A DNA stretch of 64,000 bases from Cellulomonas composti (GTDB taxonomy: Bacteria > Actinomycetota > Actinomycetes > Actinomycetales > Cellulomonadaceae), in the NCBI RefSeq assembly GCF_007990245.1, contig NZ_BJWG01000001.1, positions 186,001 to 250,000 on the forward strand, written 5' to 3'. Of the stretch, positions 1 through 12,309 are shown in pieces. The notes beneath the pieces were generated by a model, which was given only the letters and a program-made list of their open reading frames with translations, was not told the origin of the DNA and did no database searches. How positions within the stretch are numbered: the stretch's first letter is position 1; every line of letters starts with the position of its first letter. Made by a program: the position numbers and the translations under genes.

Positions 1-2649
<2,649 letters not shown>

Positions 2650-2653
<4 letters not shown>

Positions 2654-3510
2654 GCGCGGGGGAGCGGGCTCCGTTCGGTGCCCGCCTCGCCGCGGCGATG
2701 GACGCGCACGGCCCGCTGTGCGTGGGCATCGACCCGCACGCCACGCTGCTGTCGCAGTGGGGGCTGTCCGACGACGCCGAGGGGCTGCGCCGGTTCGCGC
2801 TGACGGTGATGGAGGCGGTGGCCGGCCGCGTCGCCGCGGTGAAGCCGCAGGCGGCGTTCTTCGAGCGGCACGGCTCGCGCGGGGTCGCGGTGCTGGAGGA
2901 GGTCGTGGCCGCCGGGCGCGAGACGGGCACGCTCGTCGTGCTGGACGCCAAGCGCGGTGACATCGGCTCGACGATGGAGGCGTACGCCGAGGCGTTCCTG
3001 CGGGACGGCTCGCCGCTCGCGGCCGATGCCCTGACCGTCTCGCCCTACCTGGGCTTCGGTTCGCTGGACCCGGCGGTCGACCTCGCGCTCTCGTCGGGAC
3101 GCGGGCTGTTCGTGCTGTGCCTGACCTCCAACAAGGAGGGCCACGAGGTCCAGCACGCGCGCACCACCGACGACGGGACCGTCGCGGCCCTGATGGCCGC
3201 GCGTGCCGCTGCGCTCAACGCCGACGCGGCGCCGATGGGCTCGATCGGTCTCGTCGTCGGCGCGACGATCGGCGACGCGGCCGCGCGCACGGGTACCGAC
3301 CTGGCCGTCAACGGTCCACTGCTCGCGCCGGGCGTCGGCGCGCAGGGCGCCGGTGCGGCCGAGCTCGCCGCGGTGTTCGGTGCGGCGCGCCGACAGGTGC
3401 TCGCATCGTCGTCGCGCGGCGTGCTGCAGGCGGGTCCGGACGTGGCGGCGCTGCGCTCGACCGCGCGCGCCGCAGCGGACGAGGCGCGCGTCGCACTCGG
3501 CCGCGACTGA
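2650..3510 (+). CDS. pyrF: Orotidine 5'-phosphate decarboxylase (type 2)
   Basis: Last step of UMP synthesis: decarboxylates OMP to UMP. The 286 residues fit the longer type-2 family found in actinobacteria. The catalytic Asp-Lys-Asp signature is clear in [19 protein letters not shown] (residues about 98-116), and the N-terminal CVGIDPH is the usual first strand. The GTG start lies inside the carB stop (GTGA), which fixes it. A long upstream extension of the frame exists but only overlaps carB and is not coding. It closes the pyr operon; the next gene, mihF, has its own promoter-like sequence in the 139-bp gap. Confidence 0.96.
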
Positions 3511-3552
3511 GCTTCACCCTCGTTCTTGCAGGTGGCGGCACCCGCGTCCGCA

Positions 3553-3581
3553 TTGCCGGAGTCCACGGGGGTCGCTAGGTT
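3553..3581 (+). promoter_or_regulatory. Candidate sigma-70-type promoter for mihF
   Basis: TTGCCG (3553-3558) and TAGGTT (3576-3581) are separated by 17 bases in the pyrF-mihF gap. This would start a transcript near 3588 and give a leader of about 60 bases ending in the AGAAGG Shine-Dalgarno of mihF. Confidence 0.5.
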
Positions 3582-3649
3582 CACAGGTACGACCTGCTCC
3601 GGTAGGTCAGAACGGTCCCGTCCGAGCACTGAATGAGAAGGTGACGCGC

Positions 3650-3961
3650 GTGGCTCTCCCTCCGCTGACTCCCGAACAGCGCGCTGCAGCGCTGCAGAAG
3701 GCCGCCGCCGCCCGGCAGGCCCGCGCCGAGGTCAAGAATCGCCTCAAGTACTCGAACGGCAAGCTCTCGGAGGTCGTCGCCGAGGGCCAGCGGGACGAGA
3801 CCATCGGCAAGCTCAAGGTCGTCGCGCTGCTCGAATCCCTGCCGGGCGTCGGCAAGGTCAAGGCTCGTGCGATCATGTCCGACATCGGGATCTCCGAGAC
3901 GCGGCGCGTCCGCGGCCTCGGCCCTCACCAGGTGGAGGAGCTGGTCAAGCGCTTCGGGTGA
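3650..3961 (+). CDS. mihF: Actinobacterial integration host factor (nucleoid-associated protein)
   Basis: Small DNA-binding protein of 103 residues from the actinobacterial IHF (mIHF/sIHF) family, unrelated to enterobacterial IHF. The C-terminal half has the helix-two-turns-helix DNA-binding region with LLESLPGVGKVKARAIM and RRVRGLGPHQVEELVKRFG. I chose the GTG at 3650 because AGAAGG ends 8 bases before it; a GTG at 3641 would add three residues but has no ribosome site. Its place between pyrF and gmk is the standard actinobacterial order. Family knowledge: it is an abundant nucleoid protein that bends or compacts DNA. Confidence 0.93.
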   Translation: MALPPLTPEQRAAALQKAAAARQARAEVKNRLKYSNGKLSEVVAEGQRDETIGKLKVVALLESLPGVGKVKARAIMSDIGISETRRVRGLGPHQVEELVKRFG

Positions 3962-4004
3962 GGTGAGTGTCCGCACCCCCGCACCGAGGAGCACCGCACC
4001 ACCC

Positions 4005-4574
4005 ATGACCACGACGCCCGCCCGGCTGACCGTTCTCGCCGGACCGACCGCCGTGGGCAAGGGGACGGTGTCCGCGGACGTGCGCGACCGGTACCCGCAG
4101 GTCTGGCTGTCGGTGTCCGCGACCACGCGGCCCGCGCGGCCCGGCGAGATCGACGGCGTGCACTACCACTTCGTGTCCGCCGACGAGTTCGAGCGCATGG
4201 TCGAGGCCGGCGAGCTGCTGGAGTGGGCCATCGTGCACGGCGTGCACCGCTACGGCACGCCGCGCGGGCCGGTGCGCCAGCGCCTCGACGCCGGGCAGCA
4301 CGCGCTGCTGGAGATCGACCTGCAGGGTGCGCGGCAGGTGCGGCAGACGATGCCGGACGCGCAGTTCGTCTTCCTCGCCCCGCCGTCATTCGACGAGCTC
4401 GTGCGCCGGCTCGTCGGACGCGGCACCGAGGACGAGGCCGAGCGCGAGCGCCGCCTGCAGACCGCTCGCGTCGAGCTCGCGGCAGCCTCGGAGTTCGACC
4501 ACGTGATCGTCAACGACGACGTGCACCGGGCCACCGACGAGCTGGTCCGCGTCATGGGCGTGGTCAGCGGGTAG
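4005..4574 (+). CDS. gmk: Guanylate kinase
   Basis: Phosphorylates GMP to GDP with ATP. The 189-residue protein starts with a P-loop at residues 13-21 (GPTAVGKGT, with Thr-Ala where many homologues have Ser-Gly), followed by the GMP-binding [19 protein letters not shown] and the lid region [15 protein letters not shown]. The usual IDLQGARQV strand is present. ATG at 4005 is preceded by a weak CGAGGAGC purine stretch 15-20 bases upstream, so translation may depend on coupling. Its TAG stop is also the first three bases of a TAGAAT hexamer that may be the rpoZ promoter. Confidence 0.96.
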   Translation: MTTTPARLTVLAGPTAVGKGTVSADVRDRYPQVWLSVSATTRPARPGEIDGVHYHFVSADEFERMVEAGELLEWAIVHGVHRYGTPRGPVRQRLDAGQHALLEIDLQGARQVRQTMPDAQFVFLAPPSFDELVRRLVGRGTEDEAERERRLQTARVELAAASEFDHVIVNDDVHRATDELVRVMGVVSG

Positions 4575-4577
4575 AAT
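4572..4577 (+). promoter_or_regulatory. Candidate -10 box of the rpoZ promoter, overlapping the gmk stop
   Basis: TAGAAT is a good actinobacterial -10 box; its first three bases are the gmk stop codon. Transcription would begin near 4584, giving rpoZ a leader of about 56 bases. No convincing -35 box is visible inside gmk. Confidence 0.4.
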
Positions 4578-4639
4578 CGTCCGCAGTCGTGCGAGGCCCC
4601 GCCTCGAAACCACACCCCCTAGCTCCCCGGGAGTCCACC

Positions 4640-4909
4640 ATGGCCGGAACCGTCGCCGCACCCACGGGCATCACCGACCCGCCGATCGACGACCTGCTGG
4701 CGCGCGCCGACTCGAAGTACGCACTCGTGCTGTACTCGGCCAAGCGTGCCCGCCAGATCAACGCGTACTACTCGCAGCTCAACGAGGGCCTGCTCGAGTA
4801 CGTCGGCCCGCTCGTCGAGACGCGCCCGCAGGAGAAGCCGCTCTCGATCGCCATGCGTGAGATCGACCGCGGCCTGCTCACGGTCGAGTCGGTCCCCTCC
4901 GAGGCCTGA
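4640..4909 (+). CDS. rpoZ: RNA polymerase omega subunit
   Basis: Small core-assembly subunit of RNA polymerase that chaperones beta-prime. The 89 residues contain the conserved [20 protein letters not shown] and the SAKRARQIN basic segment that contacts beta-prime. ATG at 4640 gives the standard N-terminus; GGGAG is 5 bases upstream. The gmk-rpoZ-coaBC order is conserved in actinobacteria. No unusual residues seen. Confidence 0.95.
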   Translation: MAGTVAAPTGITDPPIDDLLARADSKYALVLYSAKRARQINAYYSQLNEGLLEYVGPLVETRPQEKPLSIAMREIDRGLLTVESVPSEA

Positions 4910-4932
4910 CCCTCCACCCCGGCCCCGCTGCC

Positions 4933-6141
4933 ATGCGCGTCGTCCTGGGCGTCTCCGGCGGGATCGCGGCCTACAAGGCCGTCCTGCTGCTGCGCCTGCT
5001 GCGCGAGGCGGGGCACGAGGTGCGCGTGGTCCCGACGAGGGCTGCGCTCGAGTTCGTCGGCCGCCCGACGTGGGAGGCGCTGTCCGGGCAACCCGTGACG
5101 TCCGACGTGTTCGAGGACGTCGACCGGGTCGCGCACGTCGCGATCGGCCAGGAGGCCGATCTCGTCGTCGTCGCCCCCGCGACCGCGGACCTGCTGGCCA
5201 GGGCCGCGACGGGCCAGACGGACGACCTGCTCACCGCGACGCTCCTCGTCACGCGGGCGCCCGTGCTGCTCGCTCCCGCGATGCACACCGAGATGTGGGA
5301 GCACCCCGCGACTGTCGCGAACGTCGCGACGCTGCGCGCACGGGGGGTGCACGTGCTCGACCCCGCCTCGGGGCGGCTGACCGGGACGGACTCAGGCCCC
5401 GGTCGGCTTCCCGAGCCCGACGAGATCGCCGCCGCCGCGCTGGCGCTGGTCCGGCCGCGGGACCTCGCGGGTCGCCACGTCGTCGTCTCCGCGGGCGGCA
5501 CGCGCGAGCCCCTCGACGCGGTGCGGTTCCTCGGCAACCGCTCGTCCGGCCGCCAGGGCGTCGCGCTGGCCGCCACGGCCGCGGCCCGCGGCGCGCGCGT
5601 GACGCTCGTCGCCGCGCACCTGTCCGTGGCCGCGCCGGCGGGGGTCGACGTCGTGCCCGTGGGCACGGCCGACGAGCTGCGGGAGGCGGTGCGCGTCGCC
5701 GCGAAGGACGCGGACGCGGTCGTCATGGCCGCCGCGGTCGCCGACTTCCGGCCCCTGGACCCGGCGACCGTCAAGATCAAGAAGCGCCCGGGCGCCGCGC
5801 CGCCGACGATCGCGCTGGCCGAGACCGTGGACGTCCTCGCCGAGCTCGCGAGCGACCGGCTGCGAGCAGGTCAGGTCGTCGTCGGGTTCGCGGCCGAGAC
5901 CGGCGACGCCGAGGGTTCGGTGCTCGAGCACGGCCAGGCCAAGGCCCGGCGCAAGGGTGCCGACCTGCTCGTCGTGAACGCCGTCGGGGACGGCCTCGGC
6001 TTCGGCACCCGCGACAACGACGTGACGATCCTGCGCGCGGACGGCTCGGTGCTCACCACGGCGCGCGGGTCCAAGGAGACGGTCGCGGACGCCGTGTGGG
6101 ACGCGACGGTCGCGCTGCTCGACGAGCCGTTCCAGCCGTAG
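4933..6141 (+). CDS. coaBC: Bifunctional phosphopantothenoylcysteine decarboxylase / phosphopantothenate-cysteine ligase
   Basis: Two consecutive steps of coenzyme A synthesis. Residues 1 to about 180 are the flavin-dependent CoaC half ([39 protein letters not shown]). Residues from about 185 to 402 are the CoaB half ([20 protein letters not shown] and the KIKKRPG loop). Length is normal for the fused enzyme. The ATG lies 23 bases after rpoZ with no clear Shine-Dalgarno, so coupling to rpoZ is likely. Just past the stop is a three-unit 12-bp repeat. Confidence 0.96.
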   Translation: MRVVLGVSGGIAAYKAVLLLRLLREAGHEVRVVPTRAALEFVGRPTWEALSGQPVTSDVFEDVDRVAHVAIGQEADLVVVAPATADLLARAATGQTDDLLTATLLVTRAPVLLAPAMHTEMWEHPATVANVATLRARGVHVLDPASGRLTGTDSGPGRLPEPDEIAAAALALVRPRDLAGRHVVVSAGGTREPLDAVRFLGNRSSGRQGVALAATAAARGARVTLVAAHLSVAAPAGVDVVPVGTADELREAVRVAAKDADAVVMAAAVADFRPLDPATVKIKKRPGAAPPTIALAETVDVLAELASDRLRAGQVVVGFAAETGDAEGSVLEHGQAKARRKGADLLVVNAVGDGLGFGTRDNDVTILRADGSVLTTARGSKETVADAVWDATVALLDEPFQP

Positions 6142-6144
6142 TGC

Positions 6145-6180
6145 GGTCCGACGAAAGGCCCGACGAACGGCCCGACGGTC
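6145..6180 (+). repeat. 12-bp tandem repeat, 3 units, just after coaBC
   Basis: Units GGTCCGACGAAA, GGCCCGACGAAC and GGCCCGACGGTC follow each other exactly in phase, starting 3 bases after the coaBC stop. Noncoding. One of several stop-proximal repeats in this window. Confidence 0.7.
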
Positions 6181-6220
6181 CACGACGCGGGCGCTGATCG
6201 GGGCTGTCGGTCGCCCCGAC

Positions 6221-6226
6221 TACCCT
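6221..6226 (+). promoter_or_regulatory. Leaderless -10 box of metK
   Basis: TACCCT ends 6 bases before the metK ATG and there is no Shine-Dalgarno between, so the transcript should start at or next to the start codon. Confidence 0.6.
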
Positions 6227-6232
6227 GGGCAC

Positions 6233-7432
6233 ATGTCCACCCCGGCGCGCCTGTTCACGTCCGAGTCCGTGACGGAAGGCCACCCCGACAAGGTCTGCGA
6301 CCAGATCTCCGACGCGATCCTCGACGCGATCCTCGAGCAGGATCCCGGTGCGCGCGTCGCGGTCGAGACGATGGTGACCACCGGTCTCGTGCACGTCGCG
6401 GGCGAGGTCACCACCGAGGCGTACGTCGAGATCCCGACGATCGTCCGCGAGACGGTCACGGGCATCGGGTACACGTCCTCGGACATCGGGTTCGACGGAC
6501 GGTCGTGCGGCGTCTCGGTGTCGATCGGCGCGCAGTCGGCGGACATCGCCCAGGGCGTCAACAAGTCGCTCGAGCTGCGCGAGGACTCCTCGGACCACGA
6601 CGAGCTCGACGAGCAGGGCGCGGGCGACCAGGGCCTCATGTTCGGCTACGCGTGCGACGAGACGCCGTCGCTGATGCCGCTGCCGATCTGGCTCGCGCAC
6701 CGGCTGTCCGAGCGACTGGCTCTCGTGCGCAAGCAGGGGCTCGTCGCGGGGCTGCGTCCGGACGGCAAGACGCAGGTCACCGTGGGGTACGAGGGTGACC
6801 GCCCCGTGCGGCTCGACGCGCTCGTGCTCTCGACGCAGCACGAGCCGAACCTGCACCTCGAGTCGCAGCTCCAGCCGGCGATCGTCGAGCACGTCATCGA
6901 GCCCGTGCTCGCACTGGTCGACCTCGACGCGTCCGAGATGGCGCTGTACGTGAACCCGACCGGGCAGTTCGTGATCGGCGGTCCGCAGGGCGACGCCGGT
7001 CTGACGGGACGCAAGATCATCGTCGACACCTACGGCGGGTACGCGCGGCACGGCGGCGGCGCGTTCTCCGGCAAGGACCCGTCGAAGGTGGACCGCTCCG
7101 CGTCGTACGCGATGCGCTGGGTCGCGAAGAACGTCGTGGCCGCCGGGCTGGCCCGGCGCTGCGAGGTCCAGGTCGCGTACGCGATCGGCAAGGCGCACCC
7201 CGTGGGCCTGTACGTCGAGACCTTCGGCACGGGTGCGGTCTCCGACGAGCGCCTGACCGCGGCCATCAGCGAGGTGTTCGACCTGCGGCCCGCGGCGATC
7301 ATCCGCGATCTCGACCTCAAGCGCCCGATCTACCGGGCCACCTCGACGTACGGGCACTTCGGCCGCGAGCTGCCGCAGTTCACGTGGGAGCGCACGGACC
7401 GCACCGCCGAGCTGCTGTCCGCGGTCGGCTGA
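6233..7432 (+). CDS. metK: S-adenosylmethionine synthetase
   Basis: Makes S-adenosylmethionine from methionine and ATP. The 399-residue protein has the N-terminal [20 protein letters not shown] signature, the [12 protein letters not shown] loop (about residue 124), and the phosphate-binding [17 protein letters not shown] segment (about residue 272). All expected elements are present. The start is supported by a TACCCT box 6 bases upstream, pointing to a leaderless mRNA. Four 15-bp repeats begin inside its stop codon. It heads a metK-priA-fmt-rsmB run typical of actinobacteria. Confidence 0.97.
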   Translation: MSTPARLFTSESVTEGHPDKVCDQISDAILDAILEQDPGARVAVETMVTTGLVHVAGEVTTEAYVEIPTIVRETVTGIGYTSSDIGFDGRSCGVSVSIGAQSADIAQGVNKSLELREDSSDHDELDEQGAGDQGLMFGYACDETPSLMPLPIWLAHRLSERLALVRKQGLVAGLRPDGKTQVTVGYEGDRPVRLDALVLSTQHEPNLHLESQLQPAIVEHVIEPVLALVDLDASEMALYVNPTGQFVIGGPQGDAGLTGRKIIVDTYGGYARHGGGAFSGKDPSKVDRSASYAMRWVAKNVVAAGLARRCEVQVAYAIGKAHPVGLYVETFGTGAVSDERLTAAISEVFDLRPAAIIRDLDLKRPIYRATSTYGHFGRELPQFTWERTDRTAELLSAVG

Positions 7433-7490
7433 CGCCGCAGCAGTCGACGCCGCAACTGCTGACGCCGCAGCTGTCGACGTCCCCGCTGTC
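7431..7490 (+). repeat. 15-bp tandem repeat, 4 units, starting in the metK stop codon
   Basis: Four exact-length units (7431, 7446, 7461, 7476) begin GACGCCGCA, GACGCCGCA, GACGCCGCA and GACGTCCCC. The first unit begins with the GA of the metK TGA. The remaining gap to priA (7491-7564) shows no other feature. Confidence 0.75.
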
Positions 7491-7564
7491 GTCGCGAGAC
7501 CGGACGGAGGCGACGTCTGTGGGAACCGGTCCTGCGCGTCGGCCGCGGGTGGTGAGATAGGCGC

Positions 7565-9685
7565 GTGCCTGGAGAGTCGGCCCTGCCGCCCACGGATGCG
7601 CGGCGCAGCGATGCCGGTGCCCGCGGCGAGCAGCTGACCCTCGAGGGCCTGCCGACGGTCCGCCGCCGGCGGCGGACGCGTGCCGAGGGCGTCGTGCTCG
7701 CAACGGAGCTCCCGGTCGCGCGGGTGTGCATCGACCTGCCGCCGCCGCACCTGGACCACCCGTTCGAGTACGCGGTCCCCGCCGCACTCGCGGACCAGGC
7801 GCTCCCGGGCGTGCGCGTCAAGGTGCGGTTCGGACGCCAGGACGTCGACGCGTACGTGCTCGAACGCGTGACGGAGGCGGAGCACGACGGCGAGCTCGTG
7901 CCGCTGCGGCGCGTCGTGGACGGGCTGCCGGTCGTGACACCGCAGGTCGCACGCCTGGCCCGGGCGACCGCGGACCGGTGGGCGGGCACCCTGGCCGACG
8001 TGCTGCGCCTCGCGGTGCCGCCGCGGCACGCGCGCGTCGAGGGCGAGGTGCCGAGCTCCGACGAGCGTGCGCCCGAACCCGTGCCGGCCCCCGCGGCGAG
8101 CGCCTGGGCCGACCACCGGGGCGGGCCGGCGTTCCTGACGCATGTGACCGCGGGCGGGGCGCCGCGCGCGGTGTGGACCGCGCTGCCGGGCGAACCGGGG
8201 CGGGGCTGGCCCGACGCGATCGCGCAGGCGGTGGTCGCCGCGCGCCTGGGTGCCCGCGGCGCGCTCGTCGTGCTGCCGGACGCGCGTGACGTGGACCGTG
8301 TGCTCGCGGCGCTGGCGGCGGCGGGCGTGCCGCGCTGGACGCCCGGCACGAGCGGGGGAGCGGTCCGGCTGACGGCCGACGAGGGGCCCGCCGCGCGCTA
8401 CCGGGCGTTCCTCGCGGCGCTGCGCGGGCACGCGAGCGTCGTCGTGGGGACGCGGGCGTCGGCGTTCGCCCCCGTCGCGGACCTCGGGCTCGTCGTGTGC
8501 TGGGACGACGGCGACCCGCTGCACGCCGAACCGCGAGCGCCGTACCCGCACACGCGTGAGGTGCTCGCGCTGCGCTCGGAGCTCGAGCGCTGCGCGTTCC
8601 TGGTGGGCGGGTTCGCGCGCACGGTCGAGGCGCAGGCGCTCGTCGAGCACGGGTGGGCGCACGAGGTCGCGGCGGACCGGCGGCAGGTGCGGGCCCGGAC
8701 CGCGCGGGTGCGCGCCCTCACGACCACCGAGCTCGCGCGGGAGGGCCCCGCCGCGGCGGCACGTCTGCCGACCCCGGCGTGGCGCGCCATCCGCGAACGG
8801 CTCGCCGACGGCCCCGTGCTCGTGCAGGTGCCGCGCGCCGGCTACGTACCGGCGGTCGCGTGCGGTCGGTGCCGTGCGGCGGCCCGCTGCGGCACGTGCC
8901 ACGGCCCGCTCGGACTCGCCAAGGCCGACGGGACGCCGACCTGCGGCTGGTGCGGGCGACTTGCCGCCGACTGGCGCTGCACCGAGTGCGGCGGCGCGAC
9001 GCTGCGCTCCGTACGGATCGGATCGCAGCGCACGGCCGAGGAGCTCGGGCGGGCGTTCCCCGGCATCACGGTGCGGGTCTCGGGTCGGGCCACGGGTGGC
9101 GTGCTGGCCGAGGTCCCGGACCGGCCCGCGGTCGTCGTGGCGACCGTCGGGGCCGAGCCGGTGACGCCCGCGGGCTACGCCGCGGCCGTGCTGCTGGACG
9201 CCGCGGTCGCCACCGCGGGCTCGTCGCTCGGGGTGCTGCCCGATGCGTTGCGGCGCTGGCTCGGGGCCGCGGCGCTCGTGCGGCCCGCGTCGGACGGCGG
9301 TGTGGTCCTGCTCGTCGGGGACGCCGAGGAGCGTGCGACGCAGGCGCTCGTGCGCTGGGACCCCGTCGGGCTCGCGAGCCGTGAGCTCGCCGAACGCGGG
9401 ACGCTCGGGCTGCCACCCGCGGTCCGCCTCGCCGCGGTGCAGGGTTCGCGCGAGGCGGTGCTCGCCGTCGTCGAACGCGTCACCGTCCCGGACCTGGAGG
9501 TGCTCGGTCCGGTGCCCGTGCCCGGTACCGGGGACCTGACGCCCGACGTGCGCACCGTGCTGCGCGTGCCGCGTGCAGGTGGGACGGTGCTCGCACGCGC
9601 GCTGGCTGCCTCGCTCGCGGTGCGCAGCGCACGCCGGGAGGGCGGCACCCTGACCGTGCAGCTCGACCCCCAGGACCTGCGCTGA
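7565..9685 (+). CDS. priA: Primosomal protein PriA, helicase-degenerate actinobacterial form
   Basis: Replication-restart protein homologue. The 706 residues keep the eight-cysteine zinc module at about residues 434-486 (CGRC, CGTC, CGWC, CTEC), the hallmark of PriA. The helicase motifs are degenerate: no GxGKT P-loop is visible, and the Walker B region reads LGLVVCWDDGDP where active PriA has DEAH. This is the usual actinobacterial condition, so ATP-driven unwinding is unlikely while structural fork binding may remain (inference). GTG at 7565 lies 6 bases after a weak TGAGAT box, again suggesting a leaderless transcript. Confidence 0.9.
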   Translation: MPGESALPPTDARRSDAGARGEQLTLEGLPTVRRRRRTRAEGVVLATELPVARVCIDLPPPHLDHPFEYAVPAALADQALPGVRVKVRFGRQDVDAYVLERVTEAEHDGELVPLRRVVDGLPVVTPQVARLARATADRWAGTLADVLRLAVPPRHARVEGEVPSSDERAPEPVPAPAASAWADHRGGPAFLTHVTAGGAPRAVWTALPGEPGRGWPDAIAQAVVAARLGARGALVVLPDARDVDRVLAALAAAGVPRWTPGTSGGAVRLTADEGPAARYRAFLAALRGHASVVVGTRASAFAPVADLGLVVCWDDGDPLHAEPRAPYPHTREVLALRSELERCAFLVGGFARTVEAQALVEHGWAHEVAADRRQVRARTARVRALTTTELAREGPAAAARLPTPAWRAIRERLADGPVLVQVPRAGYVPAVACGRCRAAARCGTCHGPLGLAKADGTPTCGWCGRLAADWRCTECGGATLRSVRIGSQRTAEELGRAFPGITVRVSGRATGGVLAEVPDRPAVVVATVGAEPVTPAGYAAAVLLDAAVATAGSSLGVLPDALRRWLGAAALVRPASDGGVVLLVGDAEERATQALVRWDPVGLASRELAERGTLGLPPAVRLAAVQGSREAVLAVVERVTVPDLEVLGPVPVPGTGDLTPDVRTVLRVPRAGGTVLARALAASLAVRSARREGGTLTVQLDPQDLR

Positions 9686-9759
9686 CGGCATCGTCCCCAC
9701 CGCCGCTGCCACGGCCGCGTCGACGACGGTCCCGGCGGGGCGCTGCGCGGCCGCACGCC

Positions 9760-9765
9760 TAGAAT
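9760..9765 (+). promoter_or_regulatory. Leaderless -10 box of fmt
   Basis: TAGAAT ends 6 bases before the fmt ATG; no ribosome-binding site lies between. Confidence 0.65.
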
Positions 9766-9771
9766 CGCGGC

Positions 9772-10722
9772 ATGCGCCTCCTGTTCGCCGGTACGCCCGC
9801 GCCCGCCGTACCCGCGCTGGAGGCGCTGCTCGCGTCACGGCACGACGTCGTCGGCGTGCTGACCCGGCCCGACGCACGGCAGGGCCGCGGGCGCTCGCTC
9901 GCCCCGAGCCCGGTCAAGGAGGTCGCGCTCGAGCACGGCATCCCCGTGTTCACGCCCGACTCGCTGCGGGGAGGTGCGTTCGACGACGACCTGCGCGCGC
10001 TCGACGTGGACGCGGCGCCGGTCGTCGCGTACGGCGCGCTCGTCCCGCCGGCGCTCCTGGCCGTGCCACGCCACGGCTGGGTCAACCTGCACTTCTCGGT
10101 CCTGCCGGCCTGGCGCGGCGCCGCACCCGTGCAGCACGCCGTGATCGCGGGCGACGAGGTGACGGGTGCGACGACGTTCCTGCTCGAGGAGGGACTCGAC
10201 ACGGGTCCGGTGCTCGGGATGCTCACCGAGACGATCCGGCCGCGCGACACCGCGGGCGACCTGTTGGGGCGGCTCGCCGTGGCGGGCGCCGAGCTGCTCG
10301 TGCGCACGCTCGACGCGCTCGAGGACGGCGCGCTCAGTCCCGTACCGCAACCACCCGACGGCGTGAGCCTGGCGCCCAAGCTCGAGGTCGACGACGCGCG
10401 CGTGCGCTGGTCGCACCCCGCGGCTGCCGTCGACCGGCGCGTGCGCGGGTGCACCCCCGCGCCGGGGGCGTGGACCACGCTGCCCGACGGGTCGCGGCTG
10501 GGCCTGGGCCCGGTCGCGCTCGCGCCCGAGGTCGACGACCTGGCACCCGGTGAGCTGCGCGTCGGGCGTCGCGACGTGCTCGTCGGGACCGCGACGCATG
10601 CGGTCCGCCTCGGCGACGTCGTCCCGGCCGGCAAGCGGTCGATGCCCGCCGCGGACTGGGCGCGCGGTGCGCGGCCTGCCGACGGGACCCGGCTCGGCGC
10701 GCAGGCGCAGGTGAACGCATGA
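9772..10722 (+). CDS. fmt: Methionyl-tRNA formyltransferase
   Basis: Formylates initiator Met-tRNA using 10-formyl-tetrahydrofolate. The 316 residues include the N-terminal Rossmann start [18 protein letters not shown], the catalytic [19 protein letters not shown] (about residues 104-122, with the Asn and His of the active site) and [10 protein letters not shown] supplying the catalytic Asp. The C-terminal OB-like domain is intact. Note FSV in place of the more common PSL in the HxSxLP motif. Its stop overlaps the rsmB ATG by four bases. Confidence 0.96.
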   Translation: MRLLFAGTPAPAVPALEALLASRHDVVGVLTRPDARQGRGRSLAPSPVKEVALEHGIPVFTPDSLRGGAFDDDLRALDVDAAPVVAYGALVPPALLAVPRHGWVNLHFSVLPAWRGAAPVQHAVIAGDEVTGATTFLLEEGLDTGPVLGMLTETIRPRDTAGDLLGRLAVAGAELLVRTLDALEDGALSPVPQPPDGVSLAPKLEVDDARVRWSHPAAAVDRRVRGCTPAPGAWTTLPDGSRLGLGPVALAPEVDDLAPGELRVGRRDVLVGTATHAVRLGDVVPAGKRSMPAADWARGARPADGTRLGAQAQVNA

Positions 10723-12299
10723 GCGGCGACCGGCCCCGTTCGTCGGGGGACTCGTCGGGTGCGTCGTCGGGCGGGCGGTCGGGGTCCGACGACCGACGCG
10801 ACGACCGACGCGACGAGCGCGGCCGCGAGCGCGGCGCCGCACGCGCCGCCGGACGGGTGCAGCGTTCGGCGCAGGCGCCGTCGCAGCGGTCCCGGCACGG
10901 CGACGCGGCACGTTCGGCGGCGTACGACGTGCTGCGGGCGGTCGACGAGGGCGACTCGTACGCGAACCTCGTCCTGCCGCCGCTGCTGCGCGAGCGGCGC
11001 ATCGAGGGCCGGGACGCGGCGTTCGCGACCGAGCTCGCCTACGGGACGCTTCGGCTGCGCGGGCGGTACGACGCGATCGTCGAGCAGGCGGCGGCGCGCG
11101 AGCTCGCGAGCATCGACCCGCCGGTGCTCGACCTGCTGCGCCTGGGCGCGCACCAGCTGCTCGGCATGCGGGTCCCGGCGCACGCGGCGGTCTCCGAGAC
11201 CGTCGGCCTCGCGCGCGCGCGGGCCGGCGCCGGCGCGTCGCAGTTCGTCAACGCGGTGCTGCGCCGCGTCGCCGAGCGGGACCTCGGGACCTGGCTCACG
11301 ACGATCGGCGACGCGGCCGACCCGGGAGACTCCGACCCGGTCGCGCGTCTCGCGGTCACGCAGAGCCATCCCGCATGGGTGGTCCGCGCACTGCGGGAGT
11401 CGCTCGTCGGGCACGGTCGCGGCGCCGACGAGGTCGCCGCGCTGCTCGCGGCCGACAACGAGGCCCCGCGCGTGACGCTCGTCGCGCGGCCGGGCCTGGT
11501 GGAGGGCGCCGACCTGCTGGCCGAGGCGGGCGACGAGGCGACTGCGGGGGCGGTGGCGCCGGACGCGGTCGTGCTGCGCGGCGGCGACCCGGGCCGGCTC
11601 CCGGCGGTGCGCTCGGGCGCGGCGGCGGTGCAGGACGAGGGTTCCCAGCTCGTCACGCTCGCGCTTGCGGCCGCGCCGCTGGACGGCCCCGACGAGCGGT
11701 GGCTCGACCTGTGCGCGGGGCCGGGCGGCAAGGCGGGACTGCTCGCGGCGCTCGCCGGTCGCCAGGGTGCGCGGCTGGTGGCCAACGAGGTGCAGCCGCA
11801 CCGGGCGCGGCTGGTCGAGCAGGCGTTGCGCGCCGCGCCGGACGGCGCCGTCGAACAGGTCCGCACGGGAGACGGGCGGACGCTCGGGGACGAGGAGCCG
11901 GGCGCCTACGACCGCGTGCTGGTCGATGCGCCGTGCACCGGGCTGGGCGCGCTGCGGCGCCGGCCGGAGTCGCGCTGGCGCCGCACGCCCGCCGACCTCG
12001 CGACGCTCGGCGTGCTGCAGCGCGAGCTGCTGGGATCGGCGCTGCGGGCCGTGCGGCCGGGCGGCGTCGTCGCGTACGTGACGTGCTCGCCGCACCTGGC
12101 CGAGACCCGCCTCGTCGTCACGGATGCCGTGAAGGCGGCCGGCCGCGCGGGCCTGGCCGTGGAGGTCCTCGACGCACGCGCGGTCGTGCGGGGTGTCGCC
12201 GCGGGCCCGCTCGACCTGCCCGAGCGTCCGGACGTGCAGCTGTGGCCGCACGTGCACGGCACCGACGCGATGCACCTGACCCTGCTGCGCCGGCTCTGA
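10719..12299 (+). CDS. rsmB: 16S rRNA cytosine-C5 methyltransferase RsmB
   Basis: Methylates a cytosine of 16S rRNA (C967 in E. coli numbering) with SAM. The first ~65 residues are a Ser/Gly/Arg/Asp-rich low-complexity tail ([16 protein letters not shown]) that homologues often carry. Then comes a NusB-like RNA-binding domain (about 65-200) and the methyltransferase domain, with SAM-binding [16 protein letters not shown] and the two catalytic-cysteine motifs [18 protein letters not shown] and [11 protein letters not shown]. The ATG overlaps the fmt stop, which decides the start. Confidence 0.94.
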   Translation: MSGDRPRSSGDSSGASSGGRSGSDDRRDDRRDERGRERGAARAAGRVQRSAQAPSQRSRHGDAARSAAYDVLRAVDEGDSYANLVLPPLLRERRIEGRDAAFATELAYGTLRLRGRYDAIVEQAAARELASIDPPVLDLLRLGAHQLLGMRVPAHAAVSETVGLARARAGAGASQFVNAVLRRVAERDLGTWLTTIGDAADPGDSDPVARLAVTQSHPAWVVRALRESLVGHGRGADEVAALLAADNEAPRVTLVARPGLVEGADLLAEAGDEATAGAVAPDAVVLRGGDPGRLPAVRSGAAAVQDEGSQLVTLALAAAPLDGPDERWLDLCAGPGGKAGLLAALAGRQGARLVANEVQPHRARLVEQALRAAPDGAVEQVRTGDGRTLGDEEPGAYDRVLVDAPCTGLGALRRRPESRWRRTPADLATLGVLQRELLGSALRAVRPGGVVAYVTCSPHLAETRLVVTDAVKAAGRAGLAVEVLDARAVVRGVAAGPLDLPERPDVQLWPHVHGTDAMHLTLLRRL

Positions 12300-12309
12300 G
12301 CGGGCCGCC

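Noticed and set aside
4746..6197. 483-codon plus-strand frame overlapping rpoZ and coaBC
   Set aside because: Almost pure Arg/Gly/Ala/Asp translation; coaBC in another frame has every expected motif.
6053..9877. 1274-codon open frame on the minus strand
   Set aside because: It runs antisense to coaBC, metK, priA and fmt, is extremely Arg/His/Ala-rich and has no domain. Long antisense frames are expected at this GC content.
9759..12275. 838-codon minus-strand frame
   Set aside because: Antisense to fmt and rsmB, which have clear motifs; composition is that of a high-GC shadow frame.
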